Positions 1 to 12,476 are shown, counted from the first letter of the stretch. The stretch is DNA of 64,000 bases from Iodidimonas sp. SYSU 1G8 (GCF_039655775.1 NZ_JBBYXJ010000001.1:124001-188000); one strand, 5' to 3'. Made by a program: numbers and translations. The notes: generated by a model not told the origin, from the letters alone.

Positions 1-1530
1 CGGATCGATCGCGACGAACTGACGCCGCCGGCGGACACCGGAGGCGCGGAAATCAGGGTGAACGCCCTTCGCGTCAGCGGCGCGACACGCTTTTCCGAAG
101 CGGAGCTGATCGTGGCCACCGGCTTCACCGCCGCGCGGGATATGAGCCTGTCCGACTTACGGGTCCTCGCCGGCGCGATCACGGCCTACTACAATGAGCG
201 CGGCTACTTCGTGGCCCAGGCCTACATCCCCGCCCAGGATATTGGATCGGGCACCGTCACCATCGCCGTGATCGAAGGTCAGTACGGCGCTATTACCCTC
301 GACAATCAGAGCAACCTCTCCGACAGCACCGCCCGCAGTGCGATGCCATCGGTGAAAACCGGCGACATCGTCGCCGCGGCTCCGCTCGAGCGCGGCTTGC
401 TGCTGCTCTCCGACATTCCCGGCGTGCGGGTCAAATCGACCCTGTCGCCCGGTTCCCTCGTTGGAACGTCCGACCTGACCGTCGGGCTGACCCCGGGCCG
501 CCTCGTCACCGGCAGCATCGAGGCCGACAATGCCGGCAGCCGCTACACCGGTAACGAACGCATCGGCGGCTTGGTCAGCCTGAACAACCCGCTGGGTTGG
601 GGCGATGTCGCAAGTTTCCGCGTCCTGACCTCCGGCGATGGGCTGCGCTTCTTTCGAGGCTCGTATCAGGGCCGCGTCGGGAACGTGACGGTCGGTGTTG
701 CCTATGGCAACCTTCACTACGAACTGGGTAAGGAATTCAAGCCGCTGGACGCCCGCGGCTCCGCCGATGTGTTCAGCCTCTATGCCAGCTATCCGCTGAT
801 CCGATCCTACGATCACAATCTCCACATCGTCGGCAGCGCCGACGCCAAATCGTTCCGTGACAAGGTCGGTCCTTTGCCGCTTGTCTCGGACAAGCGAGTC
901 CAAGTCGTAATGATCGGCCTCAACGGCGATCTCCAGGACGGCTTTCTCGGCGGCGGCGCGACCTATTATGCGGTGAACGTGTTCCTGGGCCATCTGGACA
1001 TCAGGACGCCCGCCGTGCTGGCCATCGACCAGCTGACCGCCCGGGCCGATGGCCAGTATTACAAGCTGGCCTTCAACCTCGCGCGTTCCCAGAACGTCGC
1101 CGGTCCGCTGTCGCTCTACGCGTCGGTGCGGGGCCAGATCGCCTCGAAGAATCTGGACAGTTCGGAAAAGATGGAATTGGGCGGCGCCTACGCCGTGCGA
1201 GCCTATCCTGAAGGCGAGGGCTACGGAGACGAAGGTTTCGTTGCCACCATCGAGGCACGCGTGCTCCTGCCCCGGTTCTGGGACGGCATGCCGGGGCAGA
1301 TGCAGCTTGCCCTCTTCGCCGATACGGGCCGGGTTACCATCGATCATACGCCCTGGTTCGTCGGCGACAATCACCGAAGCCTGAGCACGGCCGGTATCGG
1401 CTTCACCTGGGCAGCCGACGACAATTTCGTCCTGCGGGCATCCTATGCCCACCGGATCGGTGGCGAACCAGCCCTGTCGGCCCCGGATAAGTCCGACCGC
1501 GTGTGGATTCACCTCGCCAAGTTCTTCTGA
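1..1530 (+). CDS. TpsB-family outer membrane transporter (ShlB/FhaC/HecB type), 5' end outside window
   Basis: Outer-membrane pore of a two-partner secretion system, which exports the TpsA protein encoded next. The frame is open from base 1, so the start, signal peptide and first POTRA part lie upstream; a GTG at 58 is internal. About 509 residues are visible. The first ~90 form a POTRA_2-like domain ([15 protein letters not shown], then [15 protein letters not shown]). The rest looks like a 16-strand Omp85-type barrel, with the conserved loop-6 motif [14 protein letters not shown] and a C-terminal phenylalanine typical of Bam-inserted barrels. The tpsA start lies 52 bp downstream, so the two are probably cotranscribed. 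The family call is firm; the substrate is inferred from adjacency. Confidence 0.9.
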   Translation, partial: RIDRDELTPPADTGGAEIRVNALRVSGATRFSEAELIVATGFTAARDMSLSDLRVLAGAITAYYNERGYFVAQAYIPAQDIGSGTVTIAVIEGQYGAITLDNQSNLSDSTARSAMPSVKTGDIVAAAPLERGLLLLSDIPGVRVKSTLSPGSLVGTSDLTVGLTPGRLVTGSIEADNAGSRYTGNERIGGLVSLNNPLGWGDVASFRVLTSGDGLRFFRGSYQGRVGNVTVGVAYGNLHYELGKEFKPLDARGSADVFSLYASYPLIRSYDHNLHIVGSADAKSFRDKVGPLPLVSDKRVQVVMIGLNGDLQDGFLGGGATYYAVNVFLGHLDIRTPAVLAIDQLTARADGQYYKLAFNLARSQNVAGPLSLYASVRGQIASKNLDSSEKMELGGAYAVRAYPEGEGYGDEGFVATIEARVLLPRFWDGMPGQMQLALFADTGRVTIDHTPWFVGDNHRSLSTAGIGFTWAADDNFVLRASYAHRIGGEPALSAPDKSDRVWIHLAKFF

Positions 1531-1582
1531 CGACCGCGCCCGGCCTCTTGGGCGCCCCGCTTCTATTTGCAGGACATTTTTG

Positions 1583-4690
<3,108 letters not shown>

Positions 4691-4694
4691 CTCC

Positions 4695-5357
4695 ATGCCC
4701 GGTCGAGGGGGCGCCCAGCGGTTCGGGATGCGTGTTCCGCTGGTTGCAGGCGTGCTGCTATCCTTGTGGGGCTCCGGCCCCGCATGGTCGCAGGCAGCAG
4801 CGAAGGGGCCTGGCTCTCTGTCCAACGATGTTCGGACGATGACGGAATGGGTGCTGCGCGCCGGCGACAATGCCAGCTTGCCCTTTGTCATCATCGACAA
4901 GCGCGACGCCGTGGTGCTGGTCTATGATGGTACTGGCGGCCTGCTTGGGGTCACGCCCGCGCTGTTGGGGCTTGCGCCGGGTGACGACATCACGCCGGGC
5001 ATCGGCGACAGGCCGCTCTCGAAAATCAAGCCAGAGGAGCGGATTACGCCCGCCGGCCGCTTCGTGGCGTCCATGGGTCGGAATATCAAGGGCAGCAATA
5101 TTCTATGGGTGGACTACGACGCGGCCGTTTCGCTGCATGCGGTGGTTCCCGGCACGCCACAGGAAAAACGTCGCGAACGACTGACGAGCGACACGCCACT
5201 CGACAACCGGATTTCCTTTGGTTGCATCAATGTCCCGGCGACCTTCTTCCAGAAGGTGGTGTCGCCGACGTTCTCTGGCGCTGGCGGGATCGTCTACATC
5301 CTGCCGGAACACAGGCCACTCGCTTCCGTCTTCGCCATGGGCCAGCCCGCGCCCTGA
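4695..5357 (+). CDS. L,D-transpeptidase (YkuD fold), exported
   Basis: 220 aa. Starts 4 bp after the tpsA stop; ATG 4728 (MRVPLVAGVL) is an alternative start that would sit directly at the signal peptide (hydrophobic core, cleavage near AWSQA). The catalytic segment is SFGCINVPATFF, with the nucleophilic Cys, and a preceding His in SLHAVVPG. The usual SHGC[IV]R is modified to SFGCIN. Family members form 3-3 peptidoglycan crosslinks or attach proteins to peptidoglycan in the periplasm. Its position as third gene of the two-partner secretion locus suggests a role in the cell envelope around the exoprotein; that link is inference. Confidence 0.82.
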   Translation: MPGRGGAQRFGMRVPLVAGVLLSLWGSGPAWSQAAAKGPGSLSNDVRTMTEWVLRAGDNASLPFVIIDKRDAVVLVYDGTGGLLGVTPALLGLAPGDDITPGIGDRPLSKIKPEERITPAGRFVASMGRNIKGSNILWVDYDAAVSLHAVVPGTPQEKRRERLTSDTPLDNRISFGCINVPATFFQKVVSPTFSGAGGIVYILPEHRPLASVFAMGQPAP

Positions 5358-5370
5358 ACAGGGCGCTTGT
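5349..5370 (+). terminator. Possible terminator at the end of the Tps locus
   Basis: Perfect 8-bp inverted repeat GCGCCCTG-AA-CAGGGCGC that includes the stop codon of the L,D-transpeptidase, followed by only TTGT. It sits where the plus-strand locus meets the convergent minus-strand operon. The T tract is poor, so this is tentative. Confidence 0.4.
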
Positions 5371-5373
5371 GGC

Positions 5374-7023
5374 TCAGCCGCCGGGATAGGTCGTGTACCC
5401 GTCGTTCGCCCACCGGAAATTGGTGTAGGTGACGGTCACGCTGAAATCCACCGACTTGACCTGATGCCACCAGGCCAGCGGCACGAACAGGATCTCACCC
5501 GGCTCCAGCACCACGTCATAGACGCGCGATCCCGGCAGTCGCGGGTAGCGCTCGGCATCCAGCCCCGGGTCTTCCAGGTCGGCGATGTCGCTGAAAACGT
5601 GCCGGTCGTTGTAGAGCCTCCCGACCTCGGAGGCGGGCAGCACCTTCAGCTTTTTCCGGCCGACCACCTGGGCGATGAAGTTGTTGGTCAGGTCATGATG
5701 CAGCGGCGTCACCGTTCCGGCCGGCCCGATCCACATCATCCCGGCTGACGGATCCTCGGTGAGGAACTTGCCCAGCGTGCCCATGTCCTCGGCCAGCGGC
5801 GCCAGCGCCTGCCGGTTGCTCGCCGAGTTGTAGGCCGTGAGGTAGGAGTCGTTGCCGCCCTTTTCGATCCCGGCGATGAAGGCATCGAACGGACCCTGGC
5901 GCCGGTGCAGGTCCTTCTCCCGCTCGAAACCGGCGTTCCCGGTCCGGCCGCCCTGATATTCCACGGTCGCCGCGCCGATCTTTTCCTTCAGATACTCGGG
6001 CGTCCACCGGGTCAGCGCCGGCCAGTCCGCCATCTCGCCGACCAGAATGACCGGGCGGCCCACGGCGTAATAGTGCTCCAGAAATTCCTCGGCGCTCAGA
6101 TTCTCGCGCCGATCCAGAACCGCCGCGGTCGGTGCCAGAGCACGCTGGCGCTCCAGTGTCTCCAACAGCCATTCCCGCTTGGCCAGCGCCAGCTTCAGGG
6201 CGGCGATCTCTTCCGCCGGTGCCGCCGAAACGGCGCTATCGGGGCGCGGCGCGTCTTCGGCGGGCGCCGCCGGGACCTGCGGCGCGGCGGACCGGTCGAA
6301 CGGCTTCAGCCGGAGCTTGGTGCGGTGGTCGTCCACCAGCGAGTTACCGTTCACGTCGACGCCGCGATAGTAGTGCTTCTGCCAGCGGTCGGCCGGCGCC
6401 TGCGGCGGGTCGCGCTGGATCTTGGCATGGAACGCATCGCGCGCGGCGCTCCAGGCATGGAACCGCGCCGCCGTCTCCGGATCGGCGTCCAGCGGCGCGA
6501 AGGCCGGCTCGAAGCTCTCGATCGCGCCGCGCTCGACAGGAAACAGGAAGCAGATCGGCTCCAGGGCGTCGAAATGCACCCACTGGCCGGACCGGGTGAA
6601 GCGCCAGTTCATGGTGAAGGTGAAGGGCGACCAGTCGGTCTCGACGATGCCCGTGAGCGGCGCGATCCCGTCCTTGGCCCGGTTCGGCGACCCGCCCACC
6701 CACAGGCTCCAGCCCGGCGGGGTGCGGATGATCGCCTCGATATGGAAGGTGATGATGCCTTGCCCGAACAGGGCGACCGGCGCCCGCTGCGGATCGGCGC
6801 CCGGCTCCAGCCGGATCGTCACCGCGTCCGGCGCCGTCCCGCCATTCCAGACCGCGTCGAACCCGCACGGGCTCAGCACTTCCCAGCCATGGGCGTTGGC
6901 GATGTTCAGCGGCAGGCAGCGATAGGCGAAGGACTCAGGCGTCGCGTCCATCCAGGCCCGCGTCGCGGGCGCCGGACGGATCAGCGGCGCCCAGCCCGGA
7001 TGCAGATAGGCGGTAAGCTCCAT
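5374..7023 (-). CDS. DUF6065 domain fused to a JmjC/cupin-8 hydroxylase-like domain
   Basis: 549 aa. The N-terminal half (about 1-230) matches DUF6065 as I recall it (ELTAYLHPGW..., WEVLSPCGFDAVWNG). After a low-complexity Ala/Pro linker, the C-terminal half (about 305-549) is a cupin-8/JmjC-like Fe(II)/2-oxoglutarate oxygenase: EEFLEHYYAVGRPVILVG, the HxD metal motif in TPLHHDLTNN, and the distal His in LAWWHQVKS. All three iron ligands appear present, so it may be an active hydroxylase acting on protein or a small molecule. The methyltransferase gene ends 13 bp upstream, suggesting cotranscription. Substrate unknown. Confidence 0.78.
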   Translation of the reverse strand: MELTAYLHPGWAPLIRPAPATRAWMDATPESFAYRCLPLNIANAHGWEVLSPCGFDAVWNGGTAPDAVTIRLEPGADPQRAPVALFGQGIITFHIEAIIRTPPGWSLWVGGSPNRAKDGIAPLTGIVETDWSPFTFTMNWRFTRSGQWVHFDALEPICFLFPVERGAIESFEPAFAPLDADPETAARFHAWSAARDAFHAKIQRDPPQAPADRWQKHYYRGVDVNGNSLVDDHRTKLRLKPFDRSAAPQVPAAPAEDAPRPDSAVSAAPAEEIAALKLALAKREWLLETLERQRALAPTAAVLDRRENLSAEEFLEHYYAVGRPVILVGEMADWPALTRWTPEYLKEKIGAATVEYQGGRTGNAGFEREKDLHRRQGPFDAFIAGIEKGGNDSYLTAYNSASNRQALAPLAEDMGTLGKFLTEDPSAGMMWIGPAGTVTPLHHDLTNNFIAQVVGRKKLKVLPASEVGRLYNDRHVFSDIADLEDPGLDAERYPRLPGSRVYDVVLEPGEILFVPLAWWHQVKSVDFSVTVTYTNFRWANDGYTTYPGG

Positions 7024-7036
7024 GGCTCGTTTCCCT

Positions 7037-7675
7037 CTACGGCCGCCTCAGCATCCAGATCCGGCGTTCGACCGTGAACGGAATTTCGTGTTCCTTGGCG
7101 AAGTCGTCAACCGTCCACAACACGTCGGGATGAGTCCGGGCGCAATCGTCGCCGCACAGGATGCCGCCGGGTTTCAGGCGTGGATACCAGTGCGTCACGT
7201 CGGCATGGAACATGGGGTTGTGATGCACCCCATCGAGGAACACCAGGTCGAGGCTTTCTTCCGGCCAGTCGAGGAAATCGGCCGGGCTGTGGCCTCGAAT
7301 TGCGGTGATATTGTGGCAATCCTGTGTGTAAAAGTCGAAGTTCTCGCGCGTGCCCCAGCTTCCCTGGTGTCGCGTGGTCTTGCCAAAATCGTCGCCGGAG
7401 GTGTCGCCGTCACCGGTCCGGGTGGGCGGCGAGTAGGGATGCTCCACCGGGTCCCAGATGTCGATGCAGGTCACGGAAACCGTGGGTTCGACGGTCTTCG
7501 ACCAGCACCAGGACGACCGGCCGCAGAACGGCCCGACCTCGACCATGGCGCCGCCCGCGGGAATGGTGCGGGCCAGCCGCTCGAGTATTTTCAACTCGGG
7601 TTCGGGCATCCACCCGGGAATATCCAGATTGTAAGGCATATGGCCGATGCTCGCACCGAAACCCCGCCGCGGCAA
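7037..7675 (-). CDS. Class I SAM-dependent methyltransferase
   Basis: 212 aa. Rossmann-type methyltransferase (Methyltransf_24-like): glycine motif I in MVEVGPFCGRSSWCW, acidic residue after strand 2 in VTCIDIWDP, later SLDLVFLDGVHH and LKPGGILCGDD. The VFLDG.H signature is shared with small-molecule and sugar methyltransferases. It lies 24 bp downstream of the multicopper oxidase gene and 13 bp upstream of the DUF6065-JmjC gene, all on the minus strand. The substrate cannot be read from sequence. Confidence 0.8.
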   Translation of the reverse strand: MPRRGFGASIGHMPYNLDIPGWMPEPELKILERLARTIPAGGAMVEVGPFCGRSSWCWSKTVEPTVSVTCIDIWDPVEHPYSPPTRTGDGDTSGDDFGKTTRHQGSWGTRENFDFYTQDCHNITAIRGHSPADFLDWPEESLDLVFLDGVHHNPMFHADVTHWYPRLKPGGILCGDDCARTHPDVLWTVDDFAKEHEIPFTVERRIWMLRRP

Positions 7676-7699
7676 GGCGCCATTCGCCCCGGGGGCCGA

Positions 7700-9013
7700 T
7701 CATCCCTGCATATCGTCGCCGCGCCGGACGGGGGCGCCGAAATCCGGGTCGTCGCTGACCCTGTGGGCGGTCGTGCCGGCGGGCGCGCGGTACCAGCCGG
7801 GATCGCCATAGTCGCCGGGCGCCAGGTCGTCGCGCACCTTGATCACCGTGAACATGCCGCCCATCTCCAGCGGGCCGTGCGGCCCGTCGCCGCTCATCAT
7901 GGCCATGGTGTTGACGGGGCCCTTCATGCCCATGGCGACATGTGCGCCGTGCTCGGCCATGCCGTCCTTTCCCATGGCCATGTAGCCGGGCAGCACCTTG
8001 CGGATGTCCGCCTCCACGCCCGACTGGTCGACGCCCAGCGCGTTGGGGATGTCGTGTCCCATCGGGCCCATGGTGTGGTGCGACATGTGGCAGTGCAGCG
8101 CCCAGTCGCCGGGAATGGCGACGAATTCCAGATCCCGCATCTGGCCGACGCCGACGATCTCCGTGACTTCCGAGCGCCAAGCAGCACGCGGCCATCGCCC
8201 GCCATCGCCACCGGTGACCTGGAATTGGACCCCGTGCATGTGGACGGGATGGTTCCACATGGAGAGGTTGCCGACCCGGATGCGCACGCGCTCGCCGGTC
8301 CGCGCCACGATCGGATCGATGGCGGGAAACGCCTTGCTGTTGAAGGTCCACAGGTCGAATTCCTGCATGATCGACGGATCGGGCCGCCACGTGCCGGGGT
8401 GCAGTGCCCAGTTGTGCAGCAGGAAGGCATAGTCCCGGTCGATCCGCTCGCGCTCGCCGCCTCTGGGGTGGATGATGAACAGGCCCATCATGCCCAGGGC
8501 CAGCTGCACCATCTCGTCGGCATGCGGATGGTACATGTGAGTGCCGTGCTGTTTCAGCGTGAATTCGTAGGCGAAGGTTTCCCCGGGCTTGATATGGGGC
8601 TGCGACAGGCCGCCGACGCCGTCCATGCCGCTGGGCAGATAGAGCCCGTGCCAGTGCACGGAAGTGTGCTCGTTCAGCCGGTTGGTGACCAGGATGCGGA
8701 CCCGGTCGCCTTCGACGGCCTCGATGGTCGGGCCGGGCGTGGAGCCGTTATAGCCCCAGCATTTCGCGCGGCTTCCGGGGCCGAACTCATGATCGACCTC
8801 CTCGGCGACGAGATGGAATTCCTTGACGCCCCCTACCATGCGATAGGGCAGGGTCCAGCCATTGAGAGTGCGGACCGGCGTGTAGGGCGCGCCGCGACCG
8901 GCGGTGGGCTGTTGGTCCTCGGCGGCGATGGCCTGCCGTCCGGCAAGCCCCGCCGTCATGGTGGCGAGGGAGCCGAGGCCAAGGGCGGAGAGAAGCGTGC
9001 GGCGCGTAACCAT
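7700..9013 (-). CDS. Multicopper oxidase, Tat-exported
   Basis: 437 aa. N-terminal twin-arginine signal (VTRRTLLSALGLGSLATM, then GLAGRQAIAA), so it folds with copper in the cytoplasm and is exported. The copper ligand motifs are visible in order: HWHGLYLP, HMYHPHADEM, HPVHMHGVQF and HCHMSHHTMGPM, covering the type 1 and trinuclear sites. Such enzymes oxidise Cu(I) or organic substrates in the periplasm. The neighbouring TolC-like gene and His/Cys-rich small protein support a role in copper tolerance. The His/Met-rich C-terminal half (MAMGKDGMAEHGAHVAMG) is consistent with copper binding. Confidence 0.9.
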   Translation of the reverse strand: MVTRRTLLSALGLGSLATMTAGLAGRQAIAAEDQQPTAGRGAPYTPVRTLNGWTLPYRMVGGVKEFHLVAEEVDHEFGPGSRAKCWGYNGSTPGPTIEAVEGDRVRILVTNRLNEHTSVHWHGLYLPSGMDGVGGLSQPHIKPGETFAYEFTLKQHGTHMYHPHADEMVQLALGMMGLFIIHPRGGERERIDRDYAFLLHNWALHPGTWRPDPSIMQEFDLWTFNSKAFPAIDPIVARTGERVRIRVGNLSMWNHPVHMHGVQFQVTGGDGGRWPRAAWRSEVTEIVGVGQMRDLEFVAIPGDWALHCHMSHHTMGPMGHDIPNALGVDQSGVEADIRKVLPGYMAMGKDGMAEHGAHVAMGMKGPVNTMAMMSGDGPHGPLEMGGMFTVIKVRDDLAPGDYGDPGWYRAPAGTTAHRVSDDPDFGAPVRRGDDMQG

Positions 9014-9056
9014 TCAAGGAGCCTTTCCGGAGACGGAGGGAACGGGCATTGGTGTC

Positions 9057-10481
9057 TCAGTGATGATGCGAGTGATCGGCCGCCGGCGTTTCGCCGGGGG
9101 CCCGAACGGGCGGGGCAACGGCCTCGCCGCCGATCAGGGCGGTGCTCGGAAGCTGGGTGCCGACGAGGCGGCCGAGCGCCGCGCGCGCGGTCCAGTAGTC
9201 CCGGACGGATTCGAGATATCCCTGATAGGCCCTGTACTCCTCCTGTTTCAGCCGGATCAGGTCGAAGATCCCGCTCAGCATGTAGTTCACGCGCTCCTGC
9301 ATGCGGGCGACCGCGTTCTCGCGCAGCGGCACCATGCGGGTGCGGAACTCCTCGACCGTCGCGCGGGCGGCGGCGAGCCGGTGATGCGCCAGGTCGATCT
9401 GGTTGCTGGCCTCGATCTCCATGGCCCGCAGACGCACCTCCGCCGTTTCATGCCGTGCCTCGGCCCGCAGCACGCCGGCCTGGTTCTGATGGAACAGCGG
9501 GATCGCTAAGGACAGGGTCGGGCCGGTGAGGCGCGTGCCATCGGTCTCCCGTTCCCGCTCGATGCCCAGTTCAAGCTCGCCCAGATAGCGGAAACGCCGG
9601 GTCATGTCGGCGCCGGAGCGCGCCAGTTCCACGTCCTTGCGCGCCGCCGCGAGGTCCAGCCGGTGGGCGGCGGCCAGCGTCTGGAGGGCGGGCAGGGCGT
9701 CATCCTCCGGCGGCGGCAGGGGCAACCGGTCCGGCACCTGCCACTCGCCGTCGGCGGCGGTGACGCCGAGCAGCGTGGCGAGCGCGTTTCGTGCTTCGGC
9801 GACCTCGTGGCGGGCCGCGATCAGCTCGAGCTCGGCCTGCGAGGCCTCGGCGCGCTGCAGGCTTAGGGCGAGTTCGTCGATGTTTCCGGCATCGTAATAG
9901 CGCTGCGCCAGATCGGCGGACGCGCGGGCCGCCTGCAGGATCGCGCTCCGCATCTCGGCGATCTGCCGGGCGCCGACCAGGGCGTAATAAGCCGCCTCCA
10001 CCTCGCTGGCGAGACTCAGGATTTCCGCCCCGACCAGCGCCTTGGCGCTCTCGAATTCGCCTTCCGCGATGCGGCTCCTGGCCGGCATCATCAGCATGTT
10101 GGTGAAGTTCTGTGCGAGGCCAATGGTGAGCTGATTGGCGGCGCCCGCCGTGCTCGGGTCGAGGACGGACAGCGACAATGTGGGATTGCTCAGACGGCCC
10201 GCCTCGTAGATGTCCGCGCCCGCGAACCCCAGCTGGGCATATCCAAGCCGAAGGCGCGGGTTGCGCGCCAGCGCCACCTGCACCGCCTCGCTGGCCGAGA
10301 GTGTCCGGCCCGCCACGGCGGGTATGTCGCCATGGGCCGGCAGCGCGGGACCCCCGCGCGCGCTGACGAGCGCCTGTACGTCGGGCATCCCCCGATCTTC
10401 GCGGACGGACGCGCAGGCGCCCAGGAGGCTGGCCGTGGCCAGCAACACCCAGAGTCTGTTGGAAGGCAATGCGATCTCCAT
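9057..10481 (-). CDS. TolC-family outer membrane efflux lipoprotein
   Basis: 474 aa. Lipoprotein signal with lipobox LLGAC (VLLATASLLGACASVRED), then two OEP repeats with long helices (EVEAAYYALVGARQIAEMR; EFRTRMVPLRENAVARMQ). The family forms the outer-membrane duct of tripartite efflux pumps; the lipidated CusC/NodT branch often serves metals. It ends with a short His stretch (DHSHHH), plausible for metal binding. No RND pump or membrane-fusion gene is in the window, so its inner-membrane partner is unknown. It lies 43 bp upstream of the multicopper oxidase gene. Confidence 0.88.
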   Translation of the reverse strand: MEIALPSNRLWVLLATASLLGACASVREDRGMPDVQALVSARGGPALPAHGDIPAVAGRTLSASEAVQVALARNPRLRLGYAQLGFAGADIYEAGRLSNPTLSLSVLDPSTAGAANQLTIGLAQNFTNMLMMPARSRIAEGEFESAKALVGAEILSLASEVEAAYYALVGARQIAEMRSAILQAARASADLAQRYYDAGNIDELALSLQRAEASQAELELIAARHEVAEARNALATLLGVTAADGEWQVPDRLPLPPPEDDALPALQTLAAAHRLDLAAARKDVELARSGADMTRRFRYLGELELGIERERETDGTRLTGPTLSLAIPLFHQNQAGVLRAEARHETAEVRLRAMEIEASNQIDLAHHRLAAARATVEEFRTRMVPLRENAVARMQERVNYMLSGIFDLIRLKQEEYRAYQGYLESVRDYWTARAALGRLVGTQLPSTALIGGEAVAPPVRAPGETPAADHSHHH

Positions 10482-10605
10482 CGAGTCCTGAACGGATGAT
10501 GGGCCGTCGGATGAAGGTGAAAGCGGGAAATTGGACGGCTGTGATCAGCCGACGCCCCGCGTCGCCGTGAACGGCTCACGCATCCGGCTACCCGGTTCTG
10601 ATCGG

Positions 10606-10998
10606 TCAGGCAGTACGGGGAGGTCGCAACGGCAGTGACGGCTCGCGCTGCATGATGGCCGTCATATCGCGGCCCGGCCGCGTGGAGCGCCGCAAGTTGG
10701 CTTCCGCCGAAGGCAGGGCGGCGCCGAGCACGGGACCGAAGACGCTGGTGCTGACGCAGGCGCCAGGGCAGGTGCCGCAATTGCAGCCGGCGTCGTCGGC
10801 ATCGTCGGCGTGTCCGCCATGTTGGTCGGGGGCAACGTCATGATGCCCGTGCATCGCGTGAGCGTCGTGCTCCCGCGCCGCTTCTGATGAGGCTGCTCGT
10901 TCCGACTGGCAATGGGAGAGGCCGAGCGCCCATGCGGAAGAGGACACGGACAGGGCCAGTGCCACCAGCAGGAACAGGAACGTGCGGACGCCTCTCAT
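10606..10998 (-). CDS. Small exported His/Cys-rich protein, probable copper-binding
   Basis: 130 aa from ATG 10998; an earlier in-frame start at 11034 exists, but 10998 begins directly with a signal peptide (MRGVRTFLFLLVALALSVSSSAWA). The mature part has a His-rich segment (HDAHAMHGHHDVAPDQHGGH) and a Cys cluster CNCGTCPGAC, giving many soft-metal ligands. I do not recognise a named family. It is the first gene of the minus-strand run leading into the TolC-like protein and multicopper oxidase. A periplasmic copper chaperone or buffer is a reasonable inference. Confidence 0.68.
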   Translation of the reverse strand: MRGVRTFLFLLVALALSVSSSAWALGLSHCQSERAASSEAAREHDAHAMHGHHDVAPDQHGGHADDADDAGCNCGTCPGACVSTSVFGPVLGAALPSAEANLRRSTRPGRDMTAIMQREPSLPLRPPRTA

Positions 10999-11152
10999 GG
11001 CCTCAGTATCGACCCGGGCGGCAGGGCGGCACAAGGGCGTATCTTAGAGGATTCGGAACACCTTGGTAGTATACGGGCCGGCTGGAGAGAGTTCTTTGGC
11101 TCCTTCCAAGATTTCCCTGCTACGCTTCTCGCCAAGCAACTGACGGTGATTC

Positions 11153-12106
11153 ATGGATAATCTGGCGCATACCCTGGCGGGCGCGGCTCTCGGTCAGGCC
11201 GGCCTCAAGAAAAAGACCGGACTGGGCATGGCCACCCTGATGATCGCCGCCAATCTGCCGGATCTCGACGTTCTGGGTTTGCTGGTCGGGGAGAATCTGG
11301 CCTGGCGGCGCGGCTGGACGCACGGTCCCATCGCTCTGCTGATCCTGCCGGTTCTTCTGGCGCTCGCCATGTTGGCGTTCGATCGCTGGCAGGCGCGGCG
11401 GGGACGCCGGCCCGAGGCGCGCCTGCCGGTCAGGTTCGGCTGGCTGCTGGCGCTGGCCTATATCGGCATCCTGTCGCATCCGTTGCTGGATTTTCTCAAC
11501 ACCTATGGCGTGCGCTGCCTGATGCCGTTCTCGGAACAATGGTTTTACGGTGATGCGCTGTTCATCATCGACATCTGGATGTGGAGCGCCTTTGCGCTCG
11601 GTATCTGGCTGTCGCGGCGCCGGGAACGCCGCAATCTGCCGCATCAATCACGTCCGGCGGTGGCCGCGCTGGGCATCGTCACCGTCTACTGCATCGCGAT
11701 GGGAACGGCGAGCGTCGCCGCCGAACGGTTCGCCGCCCGCGATATCGCCGAGCGCGGGCTCGGCACGCCGACGGTCGTGGTCGCCAGCCCGGTGCCGGTC
11801 AATCCCTTCCGCCGCGACATCATTTTCGGAACCGGCACGGCATACGGCTTCGGCGCGCTGCGCTGGTCGCCGCAGCCGTCGTTGGAGCTGGAGCCGGGCC
11901 TGGTGCCGATGAACATGGACGATCCCGCCATCCCGCGCGCGGCGGCGCAGAGCAAGAAAGTCGCCGACTTCCTCTACTGGTCGCGCCTGCCTTTCGCCGA
12001 GGTGGAACGTCTTCCGGGCGAGACACGCGTGACCATTGGTGACGCGCGCTACAACAAACGGCCCGGGGACGGGCGCTTCACGGTGCGTGAGACGCTGACC
12101 GATTGA
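11153..12106 (+). CDS. DUF457 family inner-membrane metal-dependent hydrolase (YdjM-like)
   Basis: 317 aa. Begins MDNLAHTLAGAALGQAG, with several membrane helices in the first 170 residues. Family-typical conserved His/Asp motifs: HTLAGA, NLPDLDVL, GWTHGPI and LSHPLLDFLNTYG. The C-terminal ~150 residues are soluble. The family is called metal-dependent hydrolase from these motifs, but the reaction is not established. Its 3' end overlaps the convergent next gene by 29 bp. Confidence 0.85.
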   Translation: MDNLAHTLAGAALGQAGLKKKTGLGMATLMIAANLPDLDVLGLLVGENLAWRRGWTHGPIALLILPVLLALAMLAFDRWQARRGRRPEARLPVRFGWLLALAYIGILSHPLLDFLNTYGVRCLMPFSEQWFYGDALFIIDIWMWSAFALGIWLSRRRERRNLPHQSRPAVAALGIVTVYCIAMGTASVAAERFAARDIAERGLGTPTVVVASPVPVNPFRRDIIFGTGTAYGFGALRWSPQPSLELEPGLVPMNMDDPAIPRAAAQSKKVADFLYWSRLPFAEVERLPGETRVTIGDARYNKRPGDGRFTVRETLTD

Positions 12107-12443
12107 GGGAGAGAGCCGCCGCGAGTGCCCAGACTCCGCCCAGCAGGCCGATCCCGAGCGCCACCGAATAGAACACGGCGCTCTCCTTTGGCGGGCCGAA
12201 CAGCAAATGATCGAGAGTCGGCACCAGCAGGGTGAGCATCATCCCGCAGAACAGACCCCACGCCGCGGCGAGCGGTGCCGTGCCGCGCCGGGGCGCGATC
12301 ACAGCCGCCCACAGCAGGGCGGCCCCGATCAGCAGCTCGTCGAATGCCAGAGGAAGGAAACGGGCGTCGCCCCACCAGCGCGCGACTTCGCCGCCTGCCA
12401 GAAGCAGGGCGACGATGATAGTGGCGATGCGAAGCGGCTTCAT
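12078..12443 (-). CDS. Small membrane protein, unknown function
   Basis: 121 aa with about four hydrophobic helices (RIATIIVALLLAGGEVARWW; DELLIGAALLWAAVIA; AAAWGLFCGMMLTLL; VALGIGLLGGVWALAAAL). No family recognised. It lies 33 bp downstream of the flavoprotein gene on the same strand and overlaps the convergent DUF457 gene by 29 bp at the 3' ends. Confidence 0.6.
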   Translation of the reverse strand: MKPLRIATIIVALLLAGGEVARWWGDARFLPLAFDELLIGAALLWAAVIAPRRGTAPLAAAWGLFCGMMLTLLVPTLDHLLFGPPKESAVFYSVALGIGLLGGVWALAAALSLNRSASHAP

Positions 12444-12476
12444 GATGCTCTCTCGATGATTCCGGGGCGGGGCAGC

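Noticed and set aside
7022-9529. Long plus-strand open frame of 835 residues
   Set aside because: Antisense to the methyltransferase, multicopper oxidase and TolC-like genes, all with clear family motifs; typical high-GC shadow frame.
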